Source: Reyranella sp. CPCC 100927 (lineage in GTDB: Bacteria > Pseudomonadota > Alphaproteobacteria > Reyranellales > Reyranellaceae). Taken from it: a stretch of 64,000 bases of DNA. The stretch lies in contig NZ_VOHA01000001.1 in NCBI RefSeq assembly GCF_007859315.1, positions 1,178,001 through 1,242,000 of the forward strand. The letters run 5' to 3'. This document shows, in pieces, positions 52,288 to 60,550 of this stretch; positions within the stretch are counted from its first letter, which is position 1, and each line of letters begins with the position of its first letter. The notes beneath the pieces were generated by a model. The model saw only the letters and a list, made by a program, of their open reading frames with translations, did no database searches and was not told the origin of the DNA. The translations under genes were made by a program, and so were the position numbers.

Positions 52288-53223
52288 ATGCCGCGATTGG
52301 GATATCTCTTGCCGACCCGCGAGCGGGTCATGGAAGGACGCGACGAGACCGCGTCGCTGCTGGCGCTGGCCGAGCGTGCCGAGGCACTGGGCTTCGATTC
52401 CGTCTGGGTCGGCGACTCGCTGTTGGCGCGGCCGCGGCATGATCCGCTGACCCTGCTCGCCGCCGTGGCGGCGCGCACGCGCCGGGTCGAGCTTGGCACC
52501 GCGGTCCTGCTGCCGGCGCTGCGCAATCCCGTCGTGCTGGCGCAGCAGGTGGCGACGCTCGATCGTATTGCCGAGGGGCGGGTGATCCTCGGCGTCGGGA
52601 TCGCGTCCGACGTGCCGAACATTCGCGCCGAGTTCGAAGCCGCCGGCGTGCCGTTCGACAAGCGGGTCGGCCGCATGGTCGAGGGTCTCGCCCTGGCCCG
52701 CGCGCTGTGGACCGGCAAGCCGGTGGACTGGGATGGTCGCTGGCCGATCACATCAAGCGTGCTGGGCCCGACGCCGCATCGGCCGGGTGGCCCGCCGATC
52801 TGGGTCAGCGGCTCGGTTGCGCCGGCCCGGGCGCGGGCGGGGCGACTGTATGATGGCTGGTTTCCCAATGGGCCGACCGCCGCCGAATACGCCGGACAAT
52901 GGGCAGAAGTGCAGGCCGCGGCGCGGGCTGCCGGGCGTGATCCGGCTACGCTCACCGGTGCGATGTATCTGACATTGGCGATCGACGAGGATGCCTCCCG
53001 CGCCGACGCCAAGCTCAATGCCTTCCTCGAACAGTATTACGGCCAGCGCCCTGACGTGATGCGCAAGCGCCAGATGTGTTACGCCGGTTCGGCCGCGGGG
53101 GCCGCGGCCTGGCTTGCGGCCTATGTCGAGGCCGGCGCCAGCCATCTCGTGCTGCGCTTCGCCGGCGACCCCGATCGGCAGCTCGACACCGTGGCCGGCA
53201 TCCGTCGCGCGGCCGGCTGGTAG
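52288..53223 (+). CDS. LLM class F420/FMN-dependent oxidoreductase
   Basis: A 311-residue luciferase-like protein. It opens PRLGYLLPTRERVMEG. The fold is marked by LGFDSVWVGDSLLARPRHDP, RVELGTAVLLPALRNPVVLA and GRVILGVGIAS. The compact length and these blocks resemble F420-dependent methylene-H4MPT-reductase-like oxidoreductases, but the class cannot be split into FMN and F420 users by eye. GGAG precedes ATG 52288. A terminator-like hairpin follows 18 bases after its stop. Confidence 0.87.
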   Translation: MPRLGYLLPTRERVMEGRDETASLLALAERAEALGFDSVWVGDSLLARPRHDPLTLLAAVAARTRRVELGTAVLLPALRNPVVLAQQVATLDRIAEGRVILGVGIASDVPNIRAEFEAAGVPFDKRVGRMVEGLALARALWTGKPVDWDGRWPITSSVLGPTPHRPGGPPIWVSGSVAPARARAGRLYDGWFPNGPTAAEYAGQWAEVQAAARAAGRDPATLTGAMYLTLAIDEDASRADAKLNAFLEQYYGQRPDVMRKRQMCYAGSAAGAAAWLAAYVEAGASHLVLRFAGDPDRQLDTVAGIRRAAGW

Positions 53224-53240
53224 CGGGGTTCTTCAAACGA

Positions 53241-53266
53241 CAACGGCCGCCTGTCGGCGGCCGTTG
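53241..53266. terminator. Bidirectional terminator-like hairpin
   Basis: CAACGGCCGCC and GGCGGCCGTTG form a perfect eleven-base stem with a four-base loop (TGTC). It lies between the convergent ends of the LLM gene (53223) and the iron-binding-protein gene (53294) and is symmetrical, so it can end both transcripts. Confidence 0.75.
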
Positions 53267-53293
53267 CGATGCCACGGATGCGATCGGCTGGTG

Positions 53294-54328
53294 TTACTTC
53301 CAGCCCACCTTGTCGAAGATCGCCTGGGCCTTGGCCTGGTTGCGGCCCAGCGCGCCGATGTTGACCTGGTCCATCTTGAAGGCGCCCCAGCCCTCCAGCG
53401 CCGCGTTGTTTGTCTTCACTTCGGCGACGGGATACTCGTTGTTGCCATTGGCGAAGTAGCGCTGCGCCTCGTCCGACACCAGGTACTCGAGGTACTTGAT
53501 GGCGCTCTCCTTGTTGGGCGCCGTCTTCACCAGGCCGCCACCCGAGACGTTCACGTGCGTGCCGCGGTCGGCCTGGTTGGGGAACATGATCGCGACCTTG
53601 GCGGCCAGCGCCTTGTCCTCGTCCTTGGTCGAGTTGACGATGCGCGCGAAGTAGTAGCTGTTGGAGATCGCCACATCGCACTGGCCGGCAGCGACCGCCT
53701 TGATCTGGTCGGTGTCGCCGCCCTGCGGCGGACGGCCCATGTTGGCGACGACGCCCTTGGCCCACGCCTCGGCCTTCTCCTCGCCTTGGGTGGCGATGAT
53801 CGCGGACAGCAGCGACAGGTTGTAGACGTGGCCGCCGGATCGGGCGCAAACCTTGCCCTTGAAGTTAGGGCTGGCGATGTCCTCGTAGCGTGCCACCTGG
53901 GCCGGCTGCAGCTTGTCCTTGGCGTAGATCAGCACGCGGGCCCGGGTCGAGAAGCCGAACCACTTGCCCTCCGGATCGCGCAGGTTGGCCGGTACGCGCT
54001 GATCCAGCACGGCCGACTTCACCGGCGCCAGCAGGCCGGCCTGCTCGGCTTTCCAGATGCGACCCATATCGACCGTGATCATGACGTCGGCCGGGCTGTT
54101 GGCACCCTCGTTGCGGATGCGCTCGATGATCTCGTCTTCCTTGCCTTCGATGCGGTTGACCTTGATGCCGGTCAGCTTGGTGAAGCCCTCGTAGAGCTTC
54201 TCATCGGTTTGGTAGTGGCGTGCCGAGTAGAGGTTGACCACCTTGTCCTGCGCCGTGGCGGCGCTGCCGGCCATCACGGCCGAGGCGCCCAATGCCATCG
54301 CGATCGCGCGGCGGGAAAGTGCCTTCAT
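53294..54328 (-). CDS. fbpA: Ferric iron ABC transporter substrate-binding protein (FbpA-like)
   Basis: A 344-residue periplasmic iron-binding protein. Signal peptide 1-26 ends in ATAQ, followed by DKVVNLYSARHYQTDEKLYE, the usual start. The iron-binding tyrosine pair is Tyr225-Tyr226 (SNSYYFARI), and His38-Tyr39 also lies where a ligand is expected. It delivers Fe(III) to an FbpB-type permease, most likely the one at 47737. GAGGAGC precedes ATG 54328. A Fur-like inverted repeat about 92 bases upstream suggests iron control. It stands alone in its transcript. Confidence 0.92.
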   Translation of the reverse strand: MKALSRRAIAMALGASAVMAGSAATAQDKVVNLYSARHYQTDEKLYEGFTKLTGIKVNRIEGKEDEIIERIRNEGANSPADVMITVDMGRIWKAEQAGLLAPVKSAVLDQRVPANLRDPEGKWFGFSTRARVLIYAKDKLQPAQVARYEDIASPNFKGKVCARSGGHVYNLSLLSAIIATQGEEKAEAWAKGVVANMGRPPQGGDTDQIKAVAAGQCDVAISNSYYFARIVNSTKDEDKALAAKVAIMFPNQADRGTHVNVSGGGLVKTAPNKESAIKYLEYLVSDEAQRYFANGNNEYPVAEVKTNNAALEGWGAFKMDQVNIGALGRNQAKAQAIFDKVGWK

Positions 54329-54690
54329 CTTCTGCTCCTCGTTCCCTCGATTGCTGCGCCCACCGTGATTGTGTGCGCCTGACGTCCACCCGAATTTTTC
54401 TTCCTACAGGCCGCATTTTTGCGAACTACTCGCATTTTCAGTTACACAAAGGAGAACGAGCGTCAACGCCAATAGGGGCCAGCCACGCGGATTTGAGGTG
54501 CGCTACGCGCCACGCCGCCGCAGCGGCGAAACGATCGCTTCAAATCGAGCGACGGCTCGCTTATCTTGATTGTGCAAGACGGTTGGCCCAGTCTGGCGTT
54601 TCATGCCGCCGCCTTTGTGTGGCCGCAGGCATGCGATGGTGTGCCGCGGGACGATCCGGGTGGGACAGGGTGTTTGGCGTGGCGAGCCTG
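54329..54690. other. Divergent intergenic region upstream of fbpA
   Basis: These 362 bases separate the starts of fbpA and the hydrolase. The part near fbpA is AT-richer (54392-54450) and holds the Fur-like repeat. The rest shows no gene I can support; the hydrolase frame is open through it but without family similarity. GTG codons at 54670 and 54679 are possible earlier starts for the hydrolase. Confidence 0.55.
54420..54434. promoter_or_regulatory. Candidate Fur-type operator
   Basis: TGCGA-N5-TCGCA, a perfect five-base inverted repeat, within TTTTTGCGAACTACTCGCAT. It resembles the alphaproteobacterial Fur-like pattern (GC-N-A/T rich centre-GC) and lies in the AT-rich part upstream of the iron-binding-protein gene, at promoter distance. 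The assignment rests on one site and its location. Confidence 0.45.
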
Positions 54691-55695
54691 ATGCAGATCG
54701 ACGACGAAACGCCGCTGGCTTTTACAGCCACCAGTGCGCGGCCGGTCGCGGTGCCGACGGCGGTTCGGGCGACCCATGTCGCGGCTGACCGCTACGGCTT
54801 CGTGACGGCGGCCGACGGCGCCACCTTGCGTTTCGGCGTGTGGCATGCGACCGCGCCGACACGCGGCTCGATCGTGCTGCTGACCGGCCGCGGCGAGTTC
54901 ATCGACAAATACGCCAGCGAAGTGATCGGCCAGTACCAGGCGCGTGGGTTCGTCGTCTATGCGATGGACTGGCGGGGCCAGGGCCTGTCGGCGCGCCAGC
55001 TGGAAGACCGCCAGAAGGGGCATGTCGATCGCTACGAAACCTATCTCAGCGATCTGCAGGCCTTCCTCACCGGCGTGGTGCTGCCGTCGGCGCCGCGGCC
55101 GATCGTGGCGCTGACCCATTCGATGGGCGGCCATATGCTTCTACGGCATCTGGCTGAGCAATCTGAGACGACCCCATTCGCAGCCGGCATCCTGGGTGCG
55201 CCGATGACGGGTCTGCGCCACGAGGCGATCATTGCCACGATCCTCACGCTGCTGCCGCCGGTGGCCGCTGTCGACGAGCGTTATTTTTACGGCTCGGCGC
55301 CGTTCCGGCTGATCGGGCGGGAGTTCATCGGCAACAAGGTGACCCACGACGAGCGTCGCTATCGTTTCACCGAGGCATGGTTCGGCGCCGACTCGCGGCT
55401 GGCGCTCGGTGGCCCCACCATCGGCTGGCTGCGCCAGACATTGCGCTCGATCAAGATGCTGGCCGAACCCGGATACCTGGAGCGCGTGCGCACGCCGCTG
55501 CTGTTGTTGACGGCAGGCCAGGATCTGCTGATCGACGGCCGCACGCACGTGGCCGCCGGCGCGCGCCTGGCCGACTGCCGCCACCTTGTCTACGCCGACG
55601 CGCGGCATGAGATCATGATGGAAGTCGACCCGATCCGTGCCCGCTTCTTCGCCGATATCGACGCCTTCCTGGCCCACCACGCGCCGGCCGGTTGA
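54691..55695 (+). CDS. Alpha/beta hydrolase, lysophospholipase (PldB)-like
   Basis: A 334-residue serine hydrolase. LLTGRGEFIDKYASEV and YAMDWRGQGLSARQL are the oxyanion and strand regions of the PldB/monoglyceride lipase group. The nucleophile elbow is THSMGGHML, the aspartate is likely in TAGQDLLID, and the histidine in DARHEIMME. There is no signal peptide. ATG 54691 is used; GTG codons at 54679 and 54670 are in frame. The convergent MFS gene ends 28 bases after its stop. Confidence 0.86.
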   Translation: MQIDDETPLAFTATSARPVAVPTAVRATHVAADRYGFVTAADGATLRFGVWHATAPTRGSIVLLTGRGEFIDKYASEVIGQYQARGFVVYAMDWRGQGLSARQLEDRQKGHVDRYETYLSDLQAFLTGVVLPSAPRPIVALTHSMGGHMLLRHLAEQSETTPFAAGILGAPMTGLRHEAIIATILTLLPPVAAVDERYFYGSAPFRLIGREFIGNKVTHDERRYRFTEAWFGADSRLALGGPTIGWLRQTLRSIKMLAEPGYLERVRTPLLLLTAGQDLLIDGRTHVAAGARLADCRHLVYADARHEIMMEVDPIRARFFADIDAFLAHHAPAG

Positions 55696-55722
55696 CACCA
55701 CCGGACGGTGTGGCGGACGTCG

Positions 55723-57126
55723 CTACGCTCTGGCGTCGGCCGGCCGCAAGCGAACGGCGAACCCGAACACCACGGCGGTCAAGGCGAACGCGGCCGCGAT
55801 CCCGAAGAGCCATCGGCTGGCATGGGCGATGGTCGCCGGATCGAGCGCGTCGGATAAGCCCGCCGACTGGGCGACGAGCCCGAACAGCGCCGCACCGATG
55901 GCGTAGCCGGCAGATTGGGTCGTGGGCACCAGGCCGGATGCGGTGTCGGTTTCGCCGGGCCGAGCGTTGGTCATCACGGCCTGATTGAGGAAGGCCCAGC
56001 TGACGCCGAATCCGGCACCGATCATCACCTGGCATAGCGCCAGCAGCCAGTGCTGCATCAGCGGCAGGGCGAGAGAAGCACCGGCGAGGCCCACGGCCAC
56101 CAGGATAGGTCCCAGACGGATGGTGATGCGGGCCAGGTCCGCAGCCTTGATGTTGGCCACGATCATGGCGGCGCCGCTCCAGGACAGCGCCGTGATGGCG
56201 GTGAACGAACCCGCCACTGTCGGGCCGTGTCCCCATAGATGCTGCAGAAACAGCGGCAGGTACACAGTGGTACAGGCCTGTGCCAACGGCATCAGCAGGA
56301 CGACCCACAAGGTCGTGCCGACGATCGAGCGTGGCGAGAAGGCGTCGCTCGGGAACAGCTTGTTGGGGCTGGAGCGATCAACGACGAATACACCGATCAG
56401 CACGCCCAGCGCCGCCACGATCAGGGTGACGGTCGCCGCCAGCGCGCCGGTGATACCGGCGACCGCCACCAGCATGATGCCGCCTGCGATTGCAGCCAGG
56501 CGGCCGAACGGCACGACGACAGGGGCGGTGCTGCGCGTTGTGCGCGGCACGACGATGGCGACGAGGCCGGCAAACGTCAGGGCCAATAGGAGGTTGACCA
56601 GATAGGCCACGCGCCATGACGTGGTCTCCGTCAGCAGGCCGGCCAGCAGCGGTCCGCCGAAGGCCGCGATCGCCCAGATGATCGCCAGCAACCCGAACAT
56701 CTTGGGCACCAGCCGTGCCGGAAAAAGTTCGGCCACCAGTGCATAGCACGCCGCGATGATGACGCCGTCGCCGGCACCCTGCAGGGCGCGGCCGACCAGT
56801 ACGCTCGCCATCGACGGCGCCAGGCTGATGCACAGCGTGCCCATGGTGAAGACGGCGGCGGCGCCGATCAAAGCCGGTCGCGCACCCAGTCGCTGCTTGA
56901 GGAAGCCCGCCGAGGCACCGCCGACGATGGCAGCAACCAGGAACACCGTCGAGGCCCAGCCGATGATGCTAACGCCACCCAGCTCGACCACGACCGACGG
57001 CATCGTCGTGGTCGTGATGAAGACATTGAGCGCGTGCAGCGCGTCGCCCAGGCACACGGTGGCGGTTGCCGGCGCGAGGTTGCGGGTCAGCAGATGCCGC
57101 CAGCGATCTTCGATCGCGCGTTCCAC
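55723..57126 (-). CDS. MFS transporter, DHA-type multidrug exporter
   Basis: A 467-residue major facilitator with twelve to fourteen helices. Motif A (AGFLKQRLGARPALIGA) and motif C-like GRALQGAGDGVIIAACYAL point to drug/proton antiporters. The start is probably GTG 57126 because GGGAGGAAGC stands at the right distance before it; that ribosome site would be inside the gene if ATG 57141 were used. The gene is divergent from a SufR-like iron-sulfur regulator with an inverted repeat between them, so it is likely repressed by that protein. Confidence 0.88.
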   Translation of the reverse strand: MERAIEDRWRHLLTRNLAPATATVCLGDALHALNVFITTTTMPSVVVELGGVSIIGWASTVFLVAAIVGGASAGFLKQRLGARPALIGAAAVFTMGTLCISLAPSMASVLVGRALQGAGDGVIIAACYALVAELFPARLVPKMFGLLAIIWAIAAFGGPLLAGLLTETTSWRVAYLVNLLLALTFAGLVAIVVPRTTRSTAPVVVPFGRLAAIAGGIMLVAVAGITGALAATVTLIVAALGVLIGVFVVDRSSPNKLFPSDAFSPRSIVGTTLWVVLLMPLAQACTTVYLPLFLQHLWGHGPTVAGSFTAITALSWSGAAMIVANIKAADLARITIRLGPILVAVGLAGASLALPLMQHWLLALCQVMIGAGFGVSWAFLNQAVMTNARPGETDTASGLVPTTQSAGYAIGAALFGLVAQSAGLSDALDPATIAHASRWLFGIAAAFALTAVVFGFAVRLRPADARA

Positions 57127-57175
57127 GACGCTTCCTCCCATTTTAGAAAGGAGATACTTATTATATGGAGTGGAT

Positions 57176-57197
57176 TTGACAAGCAATTTCTTGTTAA
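57176..57197. promoter_or_regulatory. Inverted repeat and promoter-like region between MFS and SufR-like genes
   Basis: TTGACAAG-N6-CTTGTTAA, arms matching at seven of eight positions, in an AT-rich gap. TTGACA in the left arm is a perfect -35 for the regulator gene, with a weak TATCGA 17 bases later, so a protein bound here would block transcription. This suits autoregulation and repression of the divergent exporter (inference). Confidence 0.5.
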
Positions 57198-57220
57198 ATA
57201 TCGACCGGAGCGCGAAAGCG

Positions 57221-57889
57221 ATGACGGATCGCACGACGGACCGATTGCTCTATGGCCTCAAGGCGGCTGGTGCGCAGACGGCGGCGACGCTGGCCCGTCG
57301 TCTCGAGATCACGGCCGCCGCGGTGCGACAGCATCTCGACGGACTGGCGTCGCAGCGATTGGTCGAACACGAAGACCGGCGTGAAGGCGTCGGCCGGCCG
57401 CGGCGCTATTGGTCTCTGACCGAGAGAGGCCATGCCCGGTTTCCCGACAACCATGCCGGCCTTACCGTCGAGGTGCTGGACGCCGTATCGAGCATCTTCG
57501 GCCGCGACGGGCTTGATCGCCTGATCGCCCATCGTGAGGCGGCGACCCTGGCGAGCTATCGCCAGCGGCTGGCCGGGCTGCCGACATTGGCCGACAAGGT
57601 CAGGGCCCTGGCCCGGCTGCGGACACAGGAAGGCTACATGGCCGACTACAGGCGCGAGGCCGACGGCAGCTTCACGCTGGTCGAGAATCACTGCCCGATC
57701 TGTGTCGCGGCCCGCACCTGCCAGGGCCTCTGCCGCTCGGAGCTCGGCATTTTCACCGCCGTTCTCGGCGAGGACGCCACGGTGAGCCGGACCGAGCATC
57801 TGCTGTCCGGCGCACGGCGCTGTGCCTATCGCGTGGTCCCGGCGCCGCGATCAGTTCGCGCCGCTGTGCGATCACGCACCCGCGCCTGA
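57221..57889 (+). CDS. SufR-like iron-sulfur transcriptional regulator
   Basis: A 222-residue DeoR/ArsR-like regulator. The helix-turn-helix (about 15-50) reads AATLARRLEITAAAVRQHLD and the wing is RREGVGRPRRYW. The C-terminal half has five cysteines: Cys158, 161, 167, 171 and 201 (CPICVAARTCQGLC, ARRCAYRV). This is the arrangement of SufR-like repressors that hold an Fe-S cluster. No suf/isc genes are nearby; its likely target is the divergent MFS exporter. ATG 57221 follows GGAG. It is convergent with the dehydrogenase gene. Confidence 0.87.
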   Translation: MTDRTTDRLLYGLKAAGAQTAATLARRLEITAAAVRQHLDGLASQRLVEHEDRREGVGRPRRYWSLTERGHARFPDNHAGLTVEVLDAVSSIFGRDGLDRLIAHREAATLASYRQRLAGLPTLADKVRALARLRTQEGYMADYRREADGSFTLVENHCPICVAARTCQGLCRSELGIFTAVLGEDATVSRTEHLLSGARRCAYRVVPAPRSVRAAVRSRTRA

Positions 57890-57896
57890 CGCCGGA

Positions 57897-58787
57897 TCAG
57901 CCGCTGCGGACCTCGCGTTTCAGCGCCGTTTCGTAAACGCGCATCATCGAGCTGGTGTCGGATTGGCCGAATCCCATGCCGCGCGCCAGCCGCATCAGGT
58001 TATGCGCTTGCGCGGCCTGGGGCGTCGGCGCGCCCAGCTCGTCGGCCAGCTCCAGCGCCAGGTGCGTGTCCTTGTAGGCGAGATCGAGCGCGAAGGAGGG
58101 TTTGAACTCGCCTTTCATCACACGCTCGGCCATCAGCCGGTAGGCGTTGCTGTTGCCGCTGCTGTTGCGGATCACGTCGTCGAGCTTGCGCACGTCGATG
58201 CCGGCCATGGCGCCCAGCATCAGGCCTTCGGCGGCCGACGCCATGTTGCAGAACGCCATCATGTTGTTGACCAGTTTGGCGACCGTGCCGGTGCCGAGGT
58301 CGCCCATGTGGAAGACGTTGGCGCCGAACGACTTCAAGAGCGGCTGGTGGGCGTCGAACGCCGCCTTGTCGCCGCCGACCATGATGGCGATGGTGGCCTT
58401 CTCGGCGCCGGCAACGCCGCCGCTGACCGGTGCATCGAGCATGGTGATGCCCCTGGCGGCGAGCTGCTGGGCGATGCGGCGCACCACGCTGGGCGCATTG
58501 GTGCTGAGATCGAAATAGACCGTGCCCTGGCGCGCGTTCTCGGCGATGCCGCCGGGTCCCAGCGCGACCGCCTCGACATCCCTGGGCATCGGCAGCGACG
58601 TCATGATGACGTCGGCATCCGCGGCCAGTGCCGCGATGCTGGCGGCGGCCTTGGCGCCCAGCGTCGTGCATGTCTTCACAGCCTCGGCGTTGAGATCGAA
58701 CACGATCACCTCTTCGCCGCTCTTGCGGATGATGTTGCGGCACATGGGGCCACCCATGCTGCCCACGCCGATGAACCCGACCTTCAT
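57897..58787 (-). CDS. 3-hydroxyisobutyrate dehydrogenase family NAD(P)-dependent oxidoreductase
   Basis: A 296-residue beta-hydroxyacid dehydrogenase. KVGFIGVGSMGGPMCRN (2-18) is the Rossmann motif and LDAPVSGGVAGAEKATIAIM the substrate loop. GTGTVAKLVNNMMAF holds the catalytic lysine, and MGFGQSDTSSMMRVYE is the C-terminal signature. It is closer to typical HIBADH than the member at 51306. GGGAGGAGAG before ATG 58787 is an excellent ribosome site. It is divergent from the CoA-transferase operon, with 154 bases between starts, so shared control is possible. Confidence 0.9.
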   Translation of the reverse strand: MKVGFIGVGSMGGPMCRNIIRKSGEEVIVFDLNAEAVKTCTTLGAKAAASIAALAADADVIMTSLPMPRDVEAVALGPGGIAENARQGTVYFDLSTNAPSVVRRIAQQLAARGITMLDAPVSGGVAGAEKATIAIMVGGDKAAFDAHQPLLKSFGANVFHMGDLGTGTVAKLVNNMMAFCNMASAAEGLMLGAMAGIDVRKLDDVIRNSSGNSNAYRLMAERVMKGEFKPSFALDLAYKDTHLALELADELGAPTPQAAQAHNLMRLARGMGFGQSDTSSMMRVYETALKREVRSG

Positions 58788-58941
58788 GTTCTCTCCTCCC
58801 GTCGCGCTGCGATACGATACAGATCGGCCGTGATCGTGAGAGTTGCTTTCCGTCATGCCGGCCATGTCCGCGGCCACGCCACATATCCTTGCGCGCCCGT
58901 AACGGCGTGGCCACACTGCACGCAGTGTCGGGAGGATTCCC

Positions 58942-59778
58942 ATGGCTGACCAAGACTGGCTTAAACCGACGGTCGATTCGCTGGCGCGCCTGGTGCCCCA
59001 CGGCGCCATGGTGGCGATTCCGGCTGACTATTCCGGCGTGGCCATGGAGTTGACTCGGGCGCTGATCCGCACCGGTGCGCGCGACTTGCACCTGGTGGGC
59101 GTGCCCGTCATGGGCCTGCAGGGCGAGATGCTGATCGGCGCCGGCTGCGTGAAGACGGTCGAGACGTCGGCGGTGACGCTCGGCGAATATGGTACGGCCG
59201 TACGGTTCCTCGATGCACTGAAGAATGGCCACATCGCGATCAAGGACGCCACGTGTCCGGCCATACATGCTGCGCTGCAGGCCGGCCAGAAGGGCATTCC
59301 CTTCATGCCACTGCGTGGCATCATCGGCAGCGACCTGCTGGAGAAGCGGACGGACTGGCAGGTGATCGAAAATCCGTTCAGTCAGGGACCGGACCCGATC
59401 GTTCTGCTGCCGGCGCTCAATCCCGACATCGCGATCTTCCACGCGCCGTATGCCGATGCCGACGGCAACGTCTTCATCGGCCGCCGTCGCGAGCTGGTGA
59501 CCATGGCACAGGCGGCGCGCACGACCCTCGTCACCGTCGAGGAGGTGCGCGAAGACCTTGACCTGATGGCCAGCGAGGAGACCGCCGCCGGTGCGCTGCC
59601 GGCGCTCTATGTTGGCAGCGTCGCGGTCGCCCAGCGCGGGGCATGGCCGCTCAATCTGTGGGATCGCTACGCCGTCGACGAAACGCATGTCCGGCAGTAT
59701 TGCGAGATGGCCCGCACGGCAGATGGTTTCGCGCGCTATCTCGACGACTTCGTTCATCCGCGCCGGGCGGCGGAATAG
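58942..59778 (+). CDS. CoA-transferase family I, subunit A
   Basis: A 278-residue alpha subunit of the glutaconate CoA-transferase/IpdAB group. Marks are RALIRTGARDLHLVGVPVMG, MPLRGIIGSDLL and IAIFHAPYADADGNVFIG. It works with the next gene as a heterodimer. The group includes true CoA-transferases for dicarboxylic or keto acids and the IpdAB ring-opening hydrolases. GGAGGATTCC precedes ATG 58942. Thirty-one bases separate it from subunit B. Confidence 0.87.
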   Translation: MADQDWLKPTVDSLARLVPHGAMVAIPADYSGVAMELTRALIRTGARDLHLVGVPVMGLQGEMLIGAGCVKTVETSAVTLGEYGTAVRFLDALKNGHIAIKDATCPAIHAALQAGQKGIPFMPLRGIIGSDLLEKRTDWQVIENPFSQGPDPIVLLPALNPDIAIFHAPYADADGNVFIGRRRELVTMAQAARTTLVTVEEVREDLDLMASEETAAGALPALYVGSVAVAQRGAWPLNLWDRYAVDETHVRQYCEMARTADGFARYLDDFVHPRRAAE

Positions 59779-59809
59779 GGATGCCGGCCGTGCTTGTGGC
59801 AGAACACAC

Positions 59810-60550
59810 ATGACCCAGCCGATCTCGCGTCAGGAACTGCTGATCTTCACCATCTCACGACTGCTCCAGGGATGCCGGCATGTGGCGGTGGGGGCATCAT
59901 CGCCGATTCCTGGTGCCGGCGCGCTGCTGTACCGGGCACAGGCCGAGGCACGCACGTTCATCACCGTGCTGGGCAGCACGCGGTTCAACAGCATGACCAA
60001 CGGTGGTGTGGAGTTGTTCGACATGGCTGCCCAAGGCCGCGTCGATGCCTTCTTCCTGGGCGGCGGCCAGATCGACGGTCATGCCAACATCAACCTGGTG
60101 GGGGCGGGCGGCGCGTATCCGCAGACGTCGGTGCGCTGGCCGGGTTCATTCGGCTCGGCCTACCTCTATCATCTCGTGCCGCGCGTGATCCTGTTCCGCG
60201 AAGAACACTCGCGGCGCGTCATGGTGCCCAAGGTCGATTTCATCAGCGCCGCCGGTCCGCGCGATGACGGCGTCTTCCGGCCGGGCGGGCCGATCGGCCT
60301 GCTGACGAATTTGTGCTGGTTCACTTTCGACAGGCAGCGCCCGGGCTTTCGGCTGCAGAGCGTGCACCCCGGCCACTCGGTCGAGGAAGTGCGCGACAAC
60401 ACCGGCTTCGACTTCGAGTGTCCCGCGATAGTGCCCGAGACGATGTCGCCGGACGCAGCCACGTTGACGCTCATGCGTACCCGCATTGCGCGGGAAATCG
60501 GCGAGAGTTATCCGCGCTTCGTGAAGCAGGTGTTCCCGGAGGCGGCATGA
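59810..60550 (+). CDS. CoA-transferase family I, subunit B
   Basis: A 246-residue beta subunit. Family blocks are VAVGASSPIPGAGALLYRAQ, VDAFFLGGGQIDGHANINLV and PKVDFISAAG. I do not see a clear SENG-type motif with the covalent glutamate of classical class I transferases; STRFNSMTNGG stands in the region, as I would expect in the IpdB-like hydrolase branch (inference from pattern only). Its stop overlaps the start of the aminopeptidase gene (ATGA), so their translation is coupled. Confidence 0.85.
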   Translation: MTQPISRQELLIFTISRLLQGCRHVAVGASSPIPGAGALLYRAQAEARTFITVLGSTRFNSMTNGGVELFDMAAQGRVDAFFLGGGQIDGHANINLVGAGGAYPQTSVRWPGSFGSAYLYHLVPRVILFREEHSRRVMVPKVDFISAAGPRDDGVFRPGGPIGLLTNLCWFTFDRQRPGFRLQSVHPGHSVEEVRDNTGFDFECPAIVPETMSPDAATLTLMRTRIAREIGESYPRFVKQVFPEAA

